20,123 bases of DNA from assembly GCA_026196445.1 (NCBI GenBank), contig JAPHTE010000199.1, positions 1-20,123 on the forward strand. Direction: 5' to 3'. This document shows positions 14,507 through 20,123 of the stretch, piece after piece. The notes beneath the pieces are model-generated. The model was not told the DNA's origin. It was given only the letters and a program-made list of their open reading frames with translations, and made no database searches. How positions within the stretch are numbered: the stretch's first letter is position 1; every line of letters starts with the position of its first letter. Both the position numbers and the translations under genes were made by a program. This DNA is from Lysobacterales bacterium. GTDB taxonomy: Bacteria; Pseudomonadota; Gammaproteobacteria; Xanthomonadales; SZUA-36.

Positions 14507-15697
14507 TTAACTGCTTTCGCGTATTTGCACAATGCGGTTGGCCGTAGCGCGTGCCCGGCGGTCGAACTCCAGCACTTCGTCCAGGGAGCTGATTTTACCA
14601 GCCGCGCAACTATCCATCGTGGCGGCGACGACCGACGGGATTTGCAGAAAACCGATGCGCCCGTCAAGGAACGCATCAACGGCGACCTCGTTGGCGGCAT
14701 TCAAATTCACCGGCGCATTACCACCGGCCTGCAGCGCCTGGAATGCCAGGGCAAGGCCCGGAAAACTGTCGAGGTCCGGCGCAAAGAATTCCAGCGCTCC
14801 CATCTCGCATAGATGGAGACGCTCGACCCCGGCTTCAATACGTTCGGGCCAGGCCAGTGCCTGTGCGATGGGTGTACGCATATCCGGTACGCCCATTTGC
14901 GCCAGTACGGAACCGTCGCGGTACTCGACCATCGAGTGCACGATGCTCTGCGGGTGGATGACGACTTCAATTTGTTCCGGCCGGGCGTTGAACAGCCAAC
15001 GCGCTTCGATGACTTCCAGACCCTTGTTCATCAGCGTGGCCGAGTCCACGGAAATCTTGCGCCCCATGCTCCAGTTCGGGTGCCGGCAGGCCTCGTCGGG
15101 TGTGACGCCGGCAAGGGATTCCCTGGCGCGGTGCAGGAAGGGTCCCCCGGAGGCCGTCAGGATCAGCTTTTCTACACCGACGCTTTCGAGGCCATCGTCA
15201 AATTTTTCAGGTAACACCTGGAACAGGGCATTGTGTTCGGAGTCGACCGGGATGATGGTAGTTTCGCTGTCGGCCGCGGCGCGGCGGAACAGCTCGCCGG
15301 CGATCACCATGGATTCCTTGTTGGCCAGAAGCAGGCGTTTGCCGTGCAACACGGCTTGCAATGTCGGTTCGAGACCGGCCGCACCCACGATCGCGGCCAT
15401 CACGACGTCGGTTTCGGCCATGGTGGCAACGGTGCTGAGGGCGTTTTCACCATCGATAATTTCTGTTTTGCAGTCCAACTCATCCAGTGCGGCCTGCAGT
15501 TTACCCACCTTGGTGGTGTCACTGATGGCGGTATAACGGGCGGTGTGTTGCGCGCATTGCTGGGCCAGGCGAGTTATGTTGTCGTGACCGCTCAATGCAA
15601 CCACGTGAAAGCGGTCCGGGTGCCGTTGTAGCACGTCGAGCGTACTTTCACCAATCGAGCCAGTAGAGCCCAGTACTGTAATTCCCTGACTGACCAT
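14507..15697 (-). CDS. dxr: 1-deoxy-D-xylulose 5-phosphate reductoisomerase
   Basis: 396 aa from the ATG at 15697. Dxr converts DXP to 2-C-methyl-D-erythritol 4-phosphate, the first committed step of the MEP isoprenoid pathway. The NADPH-binding loop is GSTGSIG (10-16). The metal site shows Asp152 and Glu154 in VDSEHNALFQ and a conserved Glu in NKGLEVIEARWLF (about 228). The substrate motif GRKISVDSATLMNKG is intact. A GTG at 15712 could extend it by five codons, but GGGGAG seven bases ahead of the ATG overlaps that GTG and decides the start. It lies just after cdsA (stop 15 bases upstream of the ATG) and supplies precursors for UppS, encoded nearby. Confidence 0.97.
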   Translation of the reverse strand: MVSQGITVLGSTGSIGESTLDVLQRHPDRFHVVALSGHDNITRLAQQCAQHTARYTAISDTTKVGKLQAALDELDCKTEIIDGENALSTVATMAETDVVMAAIVGAAGLEPTLQAVLHGKRLLLANKESMVIAGELFRRAAADSETTIIPVDSEHNALFQVLPEKFDDGLESVGVEKLILTASGGPFLHRARESLAGVTPDEACRHPNWSMGRKISVDSATLMNKGLEVIEARWLFNARPEQIEVVIHPQSIVHSMVEYRDGSVLAQMGVPDMRTPIAQALAWPERIEAGVERLHLCEMGALEFFAPDLDSFPGLALAFQALQAGGNAPVNLNAANEVAVDAFLDGRIGFLQIPSVVAATMDSCAAGKISSLDEVLEFDRRARATANRIVQIRESS

Positions 15698-15712
15698 GTT
15701 TGGACTCCCCAC

Positions 15713-16534
15713 CTAGTAACGCGTAATGACAAGGCCCAAAACAAAGAAAGGCGCCGCGGCCAACAGGCTATCGAGCCGGTCCAGCACCCCGCCGTGGCCT
15801 GGCAGCAGGCTACCGGAGTCCTTGCAACCGCTGGTACGTTTGTGCAATGAGATCACGAGGTCGCCACCCACCGAAGCCAGAACCGTGATAACACTCAACA
15901 AGATAAGCCGGGTGGGATCGATTTCAGCCAACGGCATCAATGTTACTGCCAATAAGGCAACCAGGGGCCCCGCGATGAGCCCGCCAACAAAGCCCGCCTG
16001 GGTTTTGCCGGGACTGATATGCGGGGCCAACTTTCGTTTACCCAATGTCGTTCCGGCGAAATAGGCACCCGTGTCAGCGGCCCAAACGATCAGCAACAGC
16101 AACAATATCAGCCAGGAACCGTCCGGCTGCAAACGTATCCAGCCCAGCGCAAACCAGCCAGTGGTGATAGACACGATTGCGGTCAGCGTGGAAATCGACT
16201 TGTAGCGGCCGTCTACTTGCGAACCGGCGCGGTACAGCCCTAAGCGGATGAACATCAATAACCAGGCTACACAGGCCAGGCCCGCATACAGTGTAATGGC
16301 AGAATCCCAGGCAGCCCTCATACTGAATAGAATCGCGAAGATAAGGGCTTGCACTGCAAGCAGGACATAACCGCTCGCCGGCTGGCTGTAACCGGCCAGC
16401 GGCGCGTATTCACGGCTGCCAATCAACAGGATGGCGGCCAGTAGCAGCAGGAACCACTGTGCAGGCAGTGCAAAAATTGCCGCCATCGCCAATGGCAACA
16501 ATAGCAAGGCGGTCAAGATACGCTGCCTAAGCAT
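15713..16534 (-). CDS. cdsA: Phosphatidate cytidylyltransferase
   Basis: 273 aa from the ATG at 16534. CdsA makes CDP-diacylglycerol from phosphatidic acid and CTP, the branch-point lipid for all phospholipids. About eight hydrophobic membrane segments are visible, and the family signature is complete at the C-terminus: SLHKRTSGCKDSG followed by LPGHGGVLDRLDS. The frame is open twelve codons further upstream inside uppS, but the ATG at 16534 overlaps the uppS stop by eight bases and gives the normal N-terminus (MLRQRILTAL). The gene sits between uppS and dxr, as in E. coli and relatives. Confidence 0.96.
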   Translation of the reverse strand: MLRQRILTALLLLPLAMAAIFALPAQWFLLLLAAILLIGSREYAPLAGYSQPASGYVLLAVQALIFAILFSMRAAWDSAITLYAGLACVAWLLMFIRLGLYRAGSQVDGRYKSISTLTAIVSITTGWFALGWIRLQPDGSWLILLLLLIVWAADTGAYFAGTTLGKRKLAPHISPGKTQAGFVGGLIAGPLVALLAVTLMPLAEIDPTRLILLSVITVLASVGGDLVISLHKRTSGCKDSGSLLPGHGGVLDRLDSLLAAAPFFVLGLVITRY

Positions 16535-17288
16535 GTGCCGGCTCTTGCAACTGCGTGCTGGTTTTTCCAAAACGTCTTTCTCTTCCCTGGTAATCCACGA
16601 TGGCCTGGTTCAACGTTTCCACATCGAAATCAGGCCACAACACGGGTGTGAAATAAAATTCCGTGTAGGCCGACTGCCACAACAGGAAATTGCTGATACG
16701 GATTTCACCACCGGTGCGGATGAACAGGTCGGGGTCCGTCGAATCTGCCAGGGCGAGGGCACTGGCAAAGCGGTCCTCATCGATATCGCCAGGTTGCAGG
16801 CCGCCGTCTATGGCCAGTTCAGCGAGTTGCCGTGCGGCCTGGATGATGTCCCAGCGACCGCCGTAGTTAACCGCAACGTTGGTGACCATTTGTTGGTTAT
16901 CACGGGTCAGGGCCTCGGCCTCGGTCATTTTCTCGCGGATGGCAGCATTGAAGGCGCTTATATCACCGATAAAGCGGATGCAGATGCCATTACGGTGCAA
17001 CTCGGCGACTTCCTTACTCAAGGCCTTCAGGAACAACTCCATCAGGCGCGAGACTTCGCTTGCGGGGCGGTTCCAGTTTTCGCTGGAAAAGGCAAAAACT
17101 GTCAGGGTTTCAACACCGAGACGAGCACAGTGCTCGATGGTGACGCGCAGGGCATTGAGCCCGGCCTGGTGGCCGAAACTGCGTGGACGGTTCCTGGCTT
17201 TTGCCCAGCGGCCGTTGCCGTCCATAACGATAGCGATGTGACCAGGTATGGCTGGCGCAGCAGTTACTTGGTCACCCGCGGGAATCAA
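16527..17288 (-). CDS. uppS: Undecaprenyl diphosphate synthase
   Basis: 253 aa. UppS (cis-prenyltransferase) adds eight isopentenyl units to farnesyl diphosphate, making the C55 carrier used for peptidoglycan, O-antigen and other wall polymers. The catalytic Asp23 is in IAIVMDGNGRWA; FAFSSENWNRP and DLFIRTGGEIRISNFLLWQ are further signatures. Start: no ATG or GTG lies in frame before the catalytic motif, so the TTG at 17288 is the best start; it overlaps the frr TGA in TTGA, and the only nearby GGAG (17292-17295) is too close for ideal spacing, so translation probably depends on coupling to frr. Confidence 0.95.
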   Translation of the reverse strand: MIPAGDQVTAAPAIPGHIAIVMDGNGRWAKARNRPRSFGHQAGLNALRVTIEHCARLGVETLTVFAFSSENWNRPASEVSRLMELFLKALSKEVAELHRNGICIRFIGDISAFNAAIREKMTEAEALTRDNQQMVTNVAVNYGGRWDIIQAARQLAELAIDGGLQPGDIDEDRFASALALADSTDPDLFIRTGGEIRISNFLLWQSAYTEFYFTPVLWPDFDVETLNQAIVDYQGRERRFGKTSTQLQEPAHA

Positions 17289-17842
17289 AACTCCAGCAAC
17301 TCCTGCTCTTTGACCGCAACAATTTCATCCACCTGCTTGACATGTTCATCGGTGATCTGCTGGATTTCCTGTTCGGCCCGGTGGTCGTCGTCCTCCGAGA
17401 TTTGCTTGTCTTTTACCAGTTCCTTGAGGTGATGAATGGCATCGCGGCGGATATTGCGTATCGCGATCTTGGCGTTTTCACCTTCGTGGTGGACGACTTT
17501 ACCCAGCGCCACCCTGCGCTCCTCGGTCAGCGGTGGCAACGGGATACGGATTACCGTACCGGCCGTGACCGGGTTGAGGCCCAGGTCAGATTTCATAATC
17601 GCCTTTTCGAGTGGCTGGATCATATTTTTGTCCCAGGCGGTGACCGCCAGGGTGCGGGCATCCTCGATCGTGACACTGGAGGCCTGGCCGATGGGTACCT
17701 CGCTGCCGTAGTAGTCCACGGTGACGTGCTCCAGCAAGCTCGGATGGGCCCGTCCGGTGCGAATCTTGGCCAATTCTCCGCGCAGTGAATCAAGGCTTTT
17801 GTGCATGCGGATCCGCGCGTCTTTTTGAATGTCCTGAATCAT
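17285..17842 (-). CDS. frr: Ribosome recycling factor
   Basis: 185 aa, exactly the common length of the family. RRF works with EF-G to split the post-termination ribosome. The long-helix domain I ends carry the conserved KIRTGRAHPSLLE near the N-terminus and AIRNIRRDAIHHLK and related motifs in the C-terminal half; the small domain II lies in between (about 30-105, with PLPPLTEERR). The ATG at 17842 has an excellent ribosome-binding site, GGGAG followed by a run of A. It is separated from pyrH by about 300 bp, far wider than other junctions here, so it may have its own promoter. Confidence 0.97.
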   Translation of the reverse strand: MIQDIQKDARIRMHKSLDSLRGELAKIRTGRAHPSLLEHVTVDYYGSEVPIGQASSVTIEDARTLAVTAWDKNMIQPLEKAIMKSDLGLNPVTAGTVIRIPLPPLTEERRVALGKVVHHEGENAKIAIRNIRRDAIHHLKELVKDKQISEDDDHRAEQEIQQITDEHVKQVDEIVAVKEQELLEF

Positions 17843-17944
17843 TTTTTTCTCCCGTATGCCTGCATTGGGCGAGTATTAACCGGTATGTTTAATGAGTGCT
17901 TCAAGAAGCCGTTCTTCCTGCTATGCAGGTGAACCACTGATTTT

Positions 17945-17964
17945 AACCCGAATATTGCACCAGT
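17945..17964. repeat. 20-bp repeat, copy 2 (pyrH-frr gap)
   Basis: AACCCGAATATTGCACCAGT, 19 of 20 bases identical to 10388-10407. Preceded directly by TT so that a TTAA begins the unit. Confidence 0.6.
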
Positions 17965-17980
17965 GCATCGGCCCTGGCTT

Positions 17981-17998
17981 GTCCAGGAATGCCTGGAC
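17981..17998. repeat. Perfect 7-bp hairpin in the pyrH-frr gap
   Basis: GTCCAGG-AATG-CCTGGAC, with a 4-base loop and a third copy of CTGGAC immediately after it. No T-run follows in either direction, so a classical terminator is unlikely; an RNA-processing site or the core of a small repeat element are alternatives. Confidence 0.45.
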
Positions 17999-18140
17999 CT
18001 GGACTTCCTTCAATTAATGTTAACAGGCCCTAATCAGATACCGGCGACGGGATTTCATATTATTCAATACCAGGAACGATGAACGTAATATTCAGGCTCA
18101 CAGCAAAAAGGGGAAAGTAGTCTGCGCAATACGCGGCGGG

Positions 18141-18854
18141 TTAATTGACGAGCGTGCCTACTTTCTCGCCCCTGACGATACGCATCAGGTTGCCGTGGCC
18201 AAAAACGTTGAAAACCCGGATCGGCATTTTCTGGTCACGGCACAGTACGACCGCGTTGGCGTCCATGACCCGCAATTTGTCCTCAATGACCTGGTCGTAG
18301 CCCAAGGTGTCAAACAACTCAGCGCTGCTGTCCTTGTTCGGATCAGCGGAGTAAACTCCGTCGACCTTGGTGGCTTTGAGCACGATGTCGGCACCGACCT
18401 CGATTGCGCGTAACGCGGCCGCCGTGTCGGTGGTGAAAAACGGGTTGCCCGTACCACCGGCGATGATGACGACGCGGCCTTTTTCGAGGTGCCTGACGGC
18501 CCGGCGGCGTATGTAGTCCTCGCACACATCGTGCACCGAGATTGCAGACATGACACGTGCGTCTACACCCGCCTTCTCCAGGGCGTCTTGCAAGGCCAGT
18601 GAATTCATCAGCGTGGCCAGCATGCCCATGTGGTCGCCGGTCACGCGGTCGATCCCGGATTCGGCCAGGCCGGAGCCCCTGAAGATGTTGCCACCGCCGA
18701 TGACGATGGCAACCTGGACACCGGTATCAATGACGTCCTGTACTTCGTCGGCGATCCGGCCGATGATGACCGGGTCTATGCCGTAGTCTTCGTTACCCAG
18801 CAGTGCTTCGCCGCTGAGTTTCAGGAGAATTCGCTGGTATCGCGGCTCAGACAC
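18141..18854 (-). CDS. pyrH: Uridylate kinase
   Basis: 237 aa from the GTG at 18854. PyrH phosphorylates UMP to UDP; the bacterial enzyme is a hexamer of the amino-acid-kinase fold, controlled by GTP and UTP. Signatures: ILLKLSGEAL (phosphate binding), IGGGNIFRG, GDHMGMLATLMNSLAL, GGTGNPFFTTDTAAALRA and the C-terminal GEKVGTLVN. The frame is open 20 codons further, but only the GTG gives the family N-terminus (SEPRYQRILLK) and it overlaps the tsf stop by eight bases, suggesting coupled translation. The order tsf-pyrH-frr is the usual one. Confidence 0.96.
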   Translation of the reverse strand: MSEPRYQRILLKLSGEALLGNEDYGIDPVIIGRIADEVQDVIDTGVQVAIVIGGGNIFRGSGLAESGIDRVTGDHMGMLATLMNSLALQDALEKAGVDARVMSAISVHDVCEDYIRRRAVRHLEKGRVVIIAGGTGNPFFTTDTAAALRAIEVGADIVLKATKVDGVYSADPNKDSSAELFDTLGYDQVIEDKLRVMDANAVVLCRDQKMPIRVFNVFGHGNLMRIVRGEKVGTLVN

Positions 18855-19722
18855 TTTGCATCTGTTGTGCGACTTCGTCGGCGAAGTTTTCGTTCCGCTT
18901 CTCGAGACCTTCACCCACCACTAAGCGGGTGAAACCCCTCACCCTGGCGCCTTTCTGCTTGAGCAGCTTGGCAACGGTGATATCACCGTCCTTGACAAAA
19001 TCCTGGCCCAGCAGGGTGATCGTGGACAAGTGCTTGCGCATGCGGCCCTGGACCATTTTTTCGATGATCTCGGCCGGTTTGCCACTGTCTTCGGCCTGCG
19101 AAACAAGAAAACGCTTTTCTTTCTCGAGCACGTCTGCCGGTACGTCATCGACATCGACGTATGCGGGAGCCAGTGCAGCAACATGCAAGGCGATGTCGTG
19201 AGCCACTCCCGCGTCGCCGCCTTCAACATCTACCAGCACACCGATATGGCCGCCATGGATATAGGCGCCGATGGTGTCATTACTGGTCATGCGGAAAGCA
19301 CGGCGTACCTGGATGTTCTCACCGATCTTCGTGATCAGGTGCTGGCGGGCAGTCTCGAGGCTGACGCCATCGATTTCCGCAGCCATGACCGCTTCAATAT
19401 CCGTTGTCCCCAGTTCGAGAGCCTTACCGGCTACCTTGTTGGCAAAAGCCAGGAAATTTTCATCCTTGGCCACGAAATCTGTTTCACAATTGATCTCGAC
19501 CAGTACGGCGTCCGTATTGTCGTCATTGCTAGCCAGCACGACCTTGCCTTCTGCCGCGATGCGGGAGGCTTTTTTGTCGGCCTGAGCGAGTCCGATTTTG
19601 CGCAGCAGTTCTGCTGCGGCGTCCATATCACCGTTGGCTTCAACCAGGGCTTTTTTACACTCCATCATGCCAACGCCGGTGCGTTCGCGGAGATCTTTAA
19701 CCATTGAGGCAGTTACTGCCAT
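18847..19722 (-). CDS. tsf: Elongation factor Ts
   Basis: 291 aa from the ATG at 19722. EF-Ts exchanges GDP for GTP on EF-Tu. The N-terminal UBA-like domain has VKDLRERTGVGMMECKKAL and a well-conserved EANGDMDAAAELLRK stretch; the core carries NCETDFVAKDENFLAFA, the motif that inserts near the EF-Tu magnesium site. The open frame extends further upstream, but the ATG at 19722 has AAGGA eight bases ahead and gives the normal MAVTASMVKDLRE start. It follows the presumed rpsB after about 80 bp, as in most bacteria. Confidence 0.97.
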   Translation of the reverse strand: MAVTASMVKDLRERTGVGMMECKKALVEANGDMDAAAELLRKIGLAQADKKASRIAAEGKVVLASNDDNTDAVLVEINCETDFVAKDENFLAFANKVAGKALELGTTDIEAVMAAEIDGVSLETARQHLITKIGENIQVRRAFRMTSNDTIGAYIHGGHIGVLVDVEGGDAGVAHDIALHVAALAPAYVDVDDVPADVLEKEKRFLVSQAEDSGKPAEIIEKMVQGRMRKHLSTITLLGQDFVKDGDITVAKLLKQKGARVRGFTRLVVGEGLEKRNENFADEVAQQMQSV

Positions 19723-19776
19723 CGTCCTATTCCTTTTTCTGTCAGTTAATACGGCCCGGACCACTACCGGGTGGTT

Positions 19777-19799
19777 ACACCGCCGCACGGGCGGGGTGT
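19777..19799 (-). terminator. Strong hairpin between presumed rpsB and tsf (attenuator-like)
   Basis: On the minus strand, ACACCCCGC and GCGG(C)GGTGT pair over nine base pairs with one bulged base and a 4-base loop. A second small hairpin, ACCAC-CCGGTA-GTGGT, follows at about 19760-19775. There is no T-run, so read-through into tsf is expected; it may adjust the ratio of the two products or protect the upstream mRNA end. Confidence 0.4.
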
Positions 19800-19805
19800 T
19801 TCGTT

Positions 19806-20123
19806 TCAGTCTTCAGTTGCCTTCTTTACGACCTTTTTCTTGCTGGTCTTTTTCTTGGCGACTTTCTTCTTTGCGGCTTTTTTCTTGGCAACCTTCTTCT
19901 TGCTGGCCTTTTTCTTGGCCACGGCTTTCTTTACCGGAGCCGGCTTGGCTTCCGTTTCTTCAGCAGCAGTTTCTGTCGCCTCGGCCGGTTCTGCTCCGCC
20001 TGCGGCTTCTTCAGCAGCCTCGGCAGGTGCAGCTTTTTCCTCGCTTGCCTTGGCATCGGCTTCAACGGGAACGGCTTCTTCAGCGCCCGGCTCTGATTTT
20101 TCCTCGGCAGTCTCGGCCGGAGC
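19806..20123 (-). CDS. rpsB: C-terminal part of presumed 30S ribosomal protein S2, with long low-complexity tail
   Basis: Only the last 105 codons are in the window, entering from the right edge. The visible part has no globular S2 sequence: residues 1-66 (window numbering) are rich in Ala, Glu and Pro and strongly acidic, and the last 40 are rich in lysine, including three decapeptides of the form VAKKK(A/T)(S/A)KKK, ending ATED. I call it rpsB from position alone, directly upstream of tsf in the same direction, where rpsB lies in almost all bacteria; some proteobacterial S2 proteins do carry Ala/Glu/Lys-rich extensions. A separate histone H1-like or other lysine-rich protein inserted between rpsB and tsf would look the same here. 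Confidence 0.6.
   Translation of the reverse strand, partial: APAETAEEKSEPGAEEAVPVEADAKASEEKAAPAEAAEEAAGGAEPAEATETAAEETEAKPAPVKKAVAKKKASKKKVAKKKAAKKKVAKKKTSKKKVVKKATED
19833..19922. repeat. Three in-frame 30-bp tandem repeats coding the lysine decapeptides
   Basis: Three consecutive 30-bp units in the 3' part of the presumed rpsB encode VAKKKASKKK, VAKKKAAKKK and VAKKKTSKKK. The units share most codons (GCCAAGAAA and AGCAAGAAA recur), which suggests expansion by duplication or slippage; a partial fourth unit (VVKK) follows. Confidence 0.8.

Larger units (their letters stand above)
17843..18140. other. Wide non-coding gap between pyrH and frr
   Basis: 298 bp with no convincing ORF. It holds the second copy of the 20-bp repeat (17945-17964), a perfect hairpin (17981-17998) and TTAA sites at 17943-17946 and 18141-18144, the latter formed with the pyrH stop codon. 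TTAAAAT on the minus strand (about 17941-17947) could be a -10 for frr, but its -35 is poor. No terminator with a T-run was seen. Confidence 0.6.

Noticed and set aside
14532..15536. 334-codon open frame on the plus strand opposite dxr
   Set aside because: It is the mirror of a strongly conserved gene, has Ser/Arg/Pro-rich low-information composition, and no ribosome-binding site; typical antisense shadow in GC-rich DNA.
16431..17432. 333-codon plus-strand frame opposite cdsA and uppS
   Set aside because: It spans two conserved minus-strand genes and part of frr and shows no recognisable domain.
17950..17972. TGCAC-TG-GTGCA palindrome resembling an NtrC half-site pair
   Set aside because: The spacing between halves is much shorter than in known NtrC sites and there is no sigma54 promoter or nitrogen gene nearby.
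1..20123. tRNA, rRNA, CRISPR array, complete insertion sequence or prophage genes
   Set aside because: Looked for on both strands; no cloverleaf, spaced direct-repeat array, transposase or phage-like gene was seen.

Overview
The window is a chromosomal segment of a Gram-negative bacterium, most likely a gammaproteobacterium. I infer this from the minus-strand gene order (rpsB)-tsf-pyrH-frr-uppS-cdsA-dxr-rseP-bamA-skp-lpxD-fabZ-lpxA-lpxB-rnhB, the classical translation / isoprenoid / envelope-biogenesis cluster of that class, and from moderately GC-rich base composition judged by eye. Species cannot be named from the sequence alone.

Region 1 (1-3311): the 5' end of a small asparaginase-like gene reads leftwards off the window. 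Divergent from it is a 995-codon gene for an unrecognised exported protein with eight cysteines after its signal peptide. Region 2 (3312-5558): arsC-like reductase (minus), then, divergent, a YihY/BrkB-type inner-membrane protein followed 4 bases later by a TlpA-like thioredoxin. These converge on the end of the large cluster.

Region 3 (5559-20123, all minus strand, transcribed right to left): the 3' part of a gene in the rpsB position, with an unusual acidic then lysine-repeat tail; tsf (EF-Ts), pyrH (UMP kinase) and frr (ribosome recycling); uppS and dxr (isoprenoid supply and the undecaprenyl carrier) with cdsA (CDP-diacylglycerol) between them; rseP (site-2 protease), bamA and skp (outer-membrane protein assembly); then lpxD, fabZ, lpxA and lpxB (lipid A). 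A 61-codon ORF fits exactly between lpxB and rnhB, and rnhB closes the cluster. Gene junctions are tight, with stop/start overlaps at tsf/pyrH, frr/uppS, uppS/cdsA, lpxA/lpxB and small ORF/rnhB, consistent with long co-transcribed units. The wider gaps are pyrH-frr (about 300 bp) and bamA-skp (about 145 bp), and these two share a near-identical 20-bp motif.

Most of the window is conserved housekeeping sequence; I found no phage, CRISPR array, complete IS or obvious new multi-gene system. The points worth a second look are an EF-hand-like acidic insertion and a rearranged cysteine pattern in the BamA surface loops, the embedded small ORF, the shared 20-bp motif with inverted partners, a decapeptide lysine repeat at the end of the presumed S2 protein, a bulky residue at the LpxA hydrocarbon-ruler position, and the unknown 995-residue exported protein.
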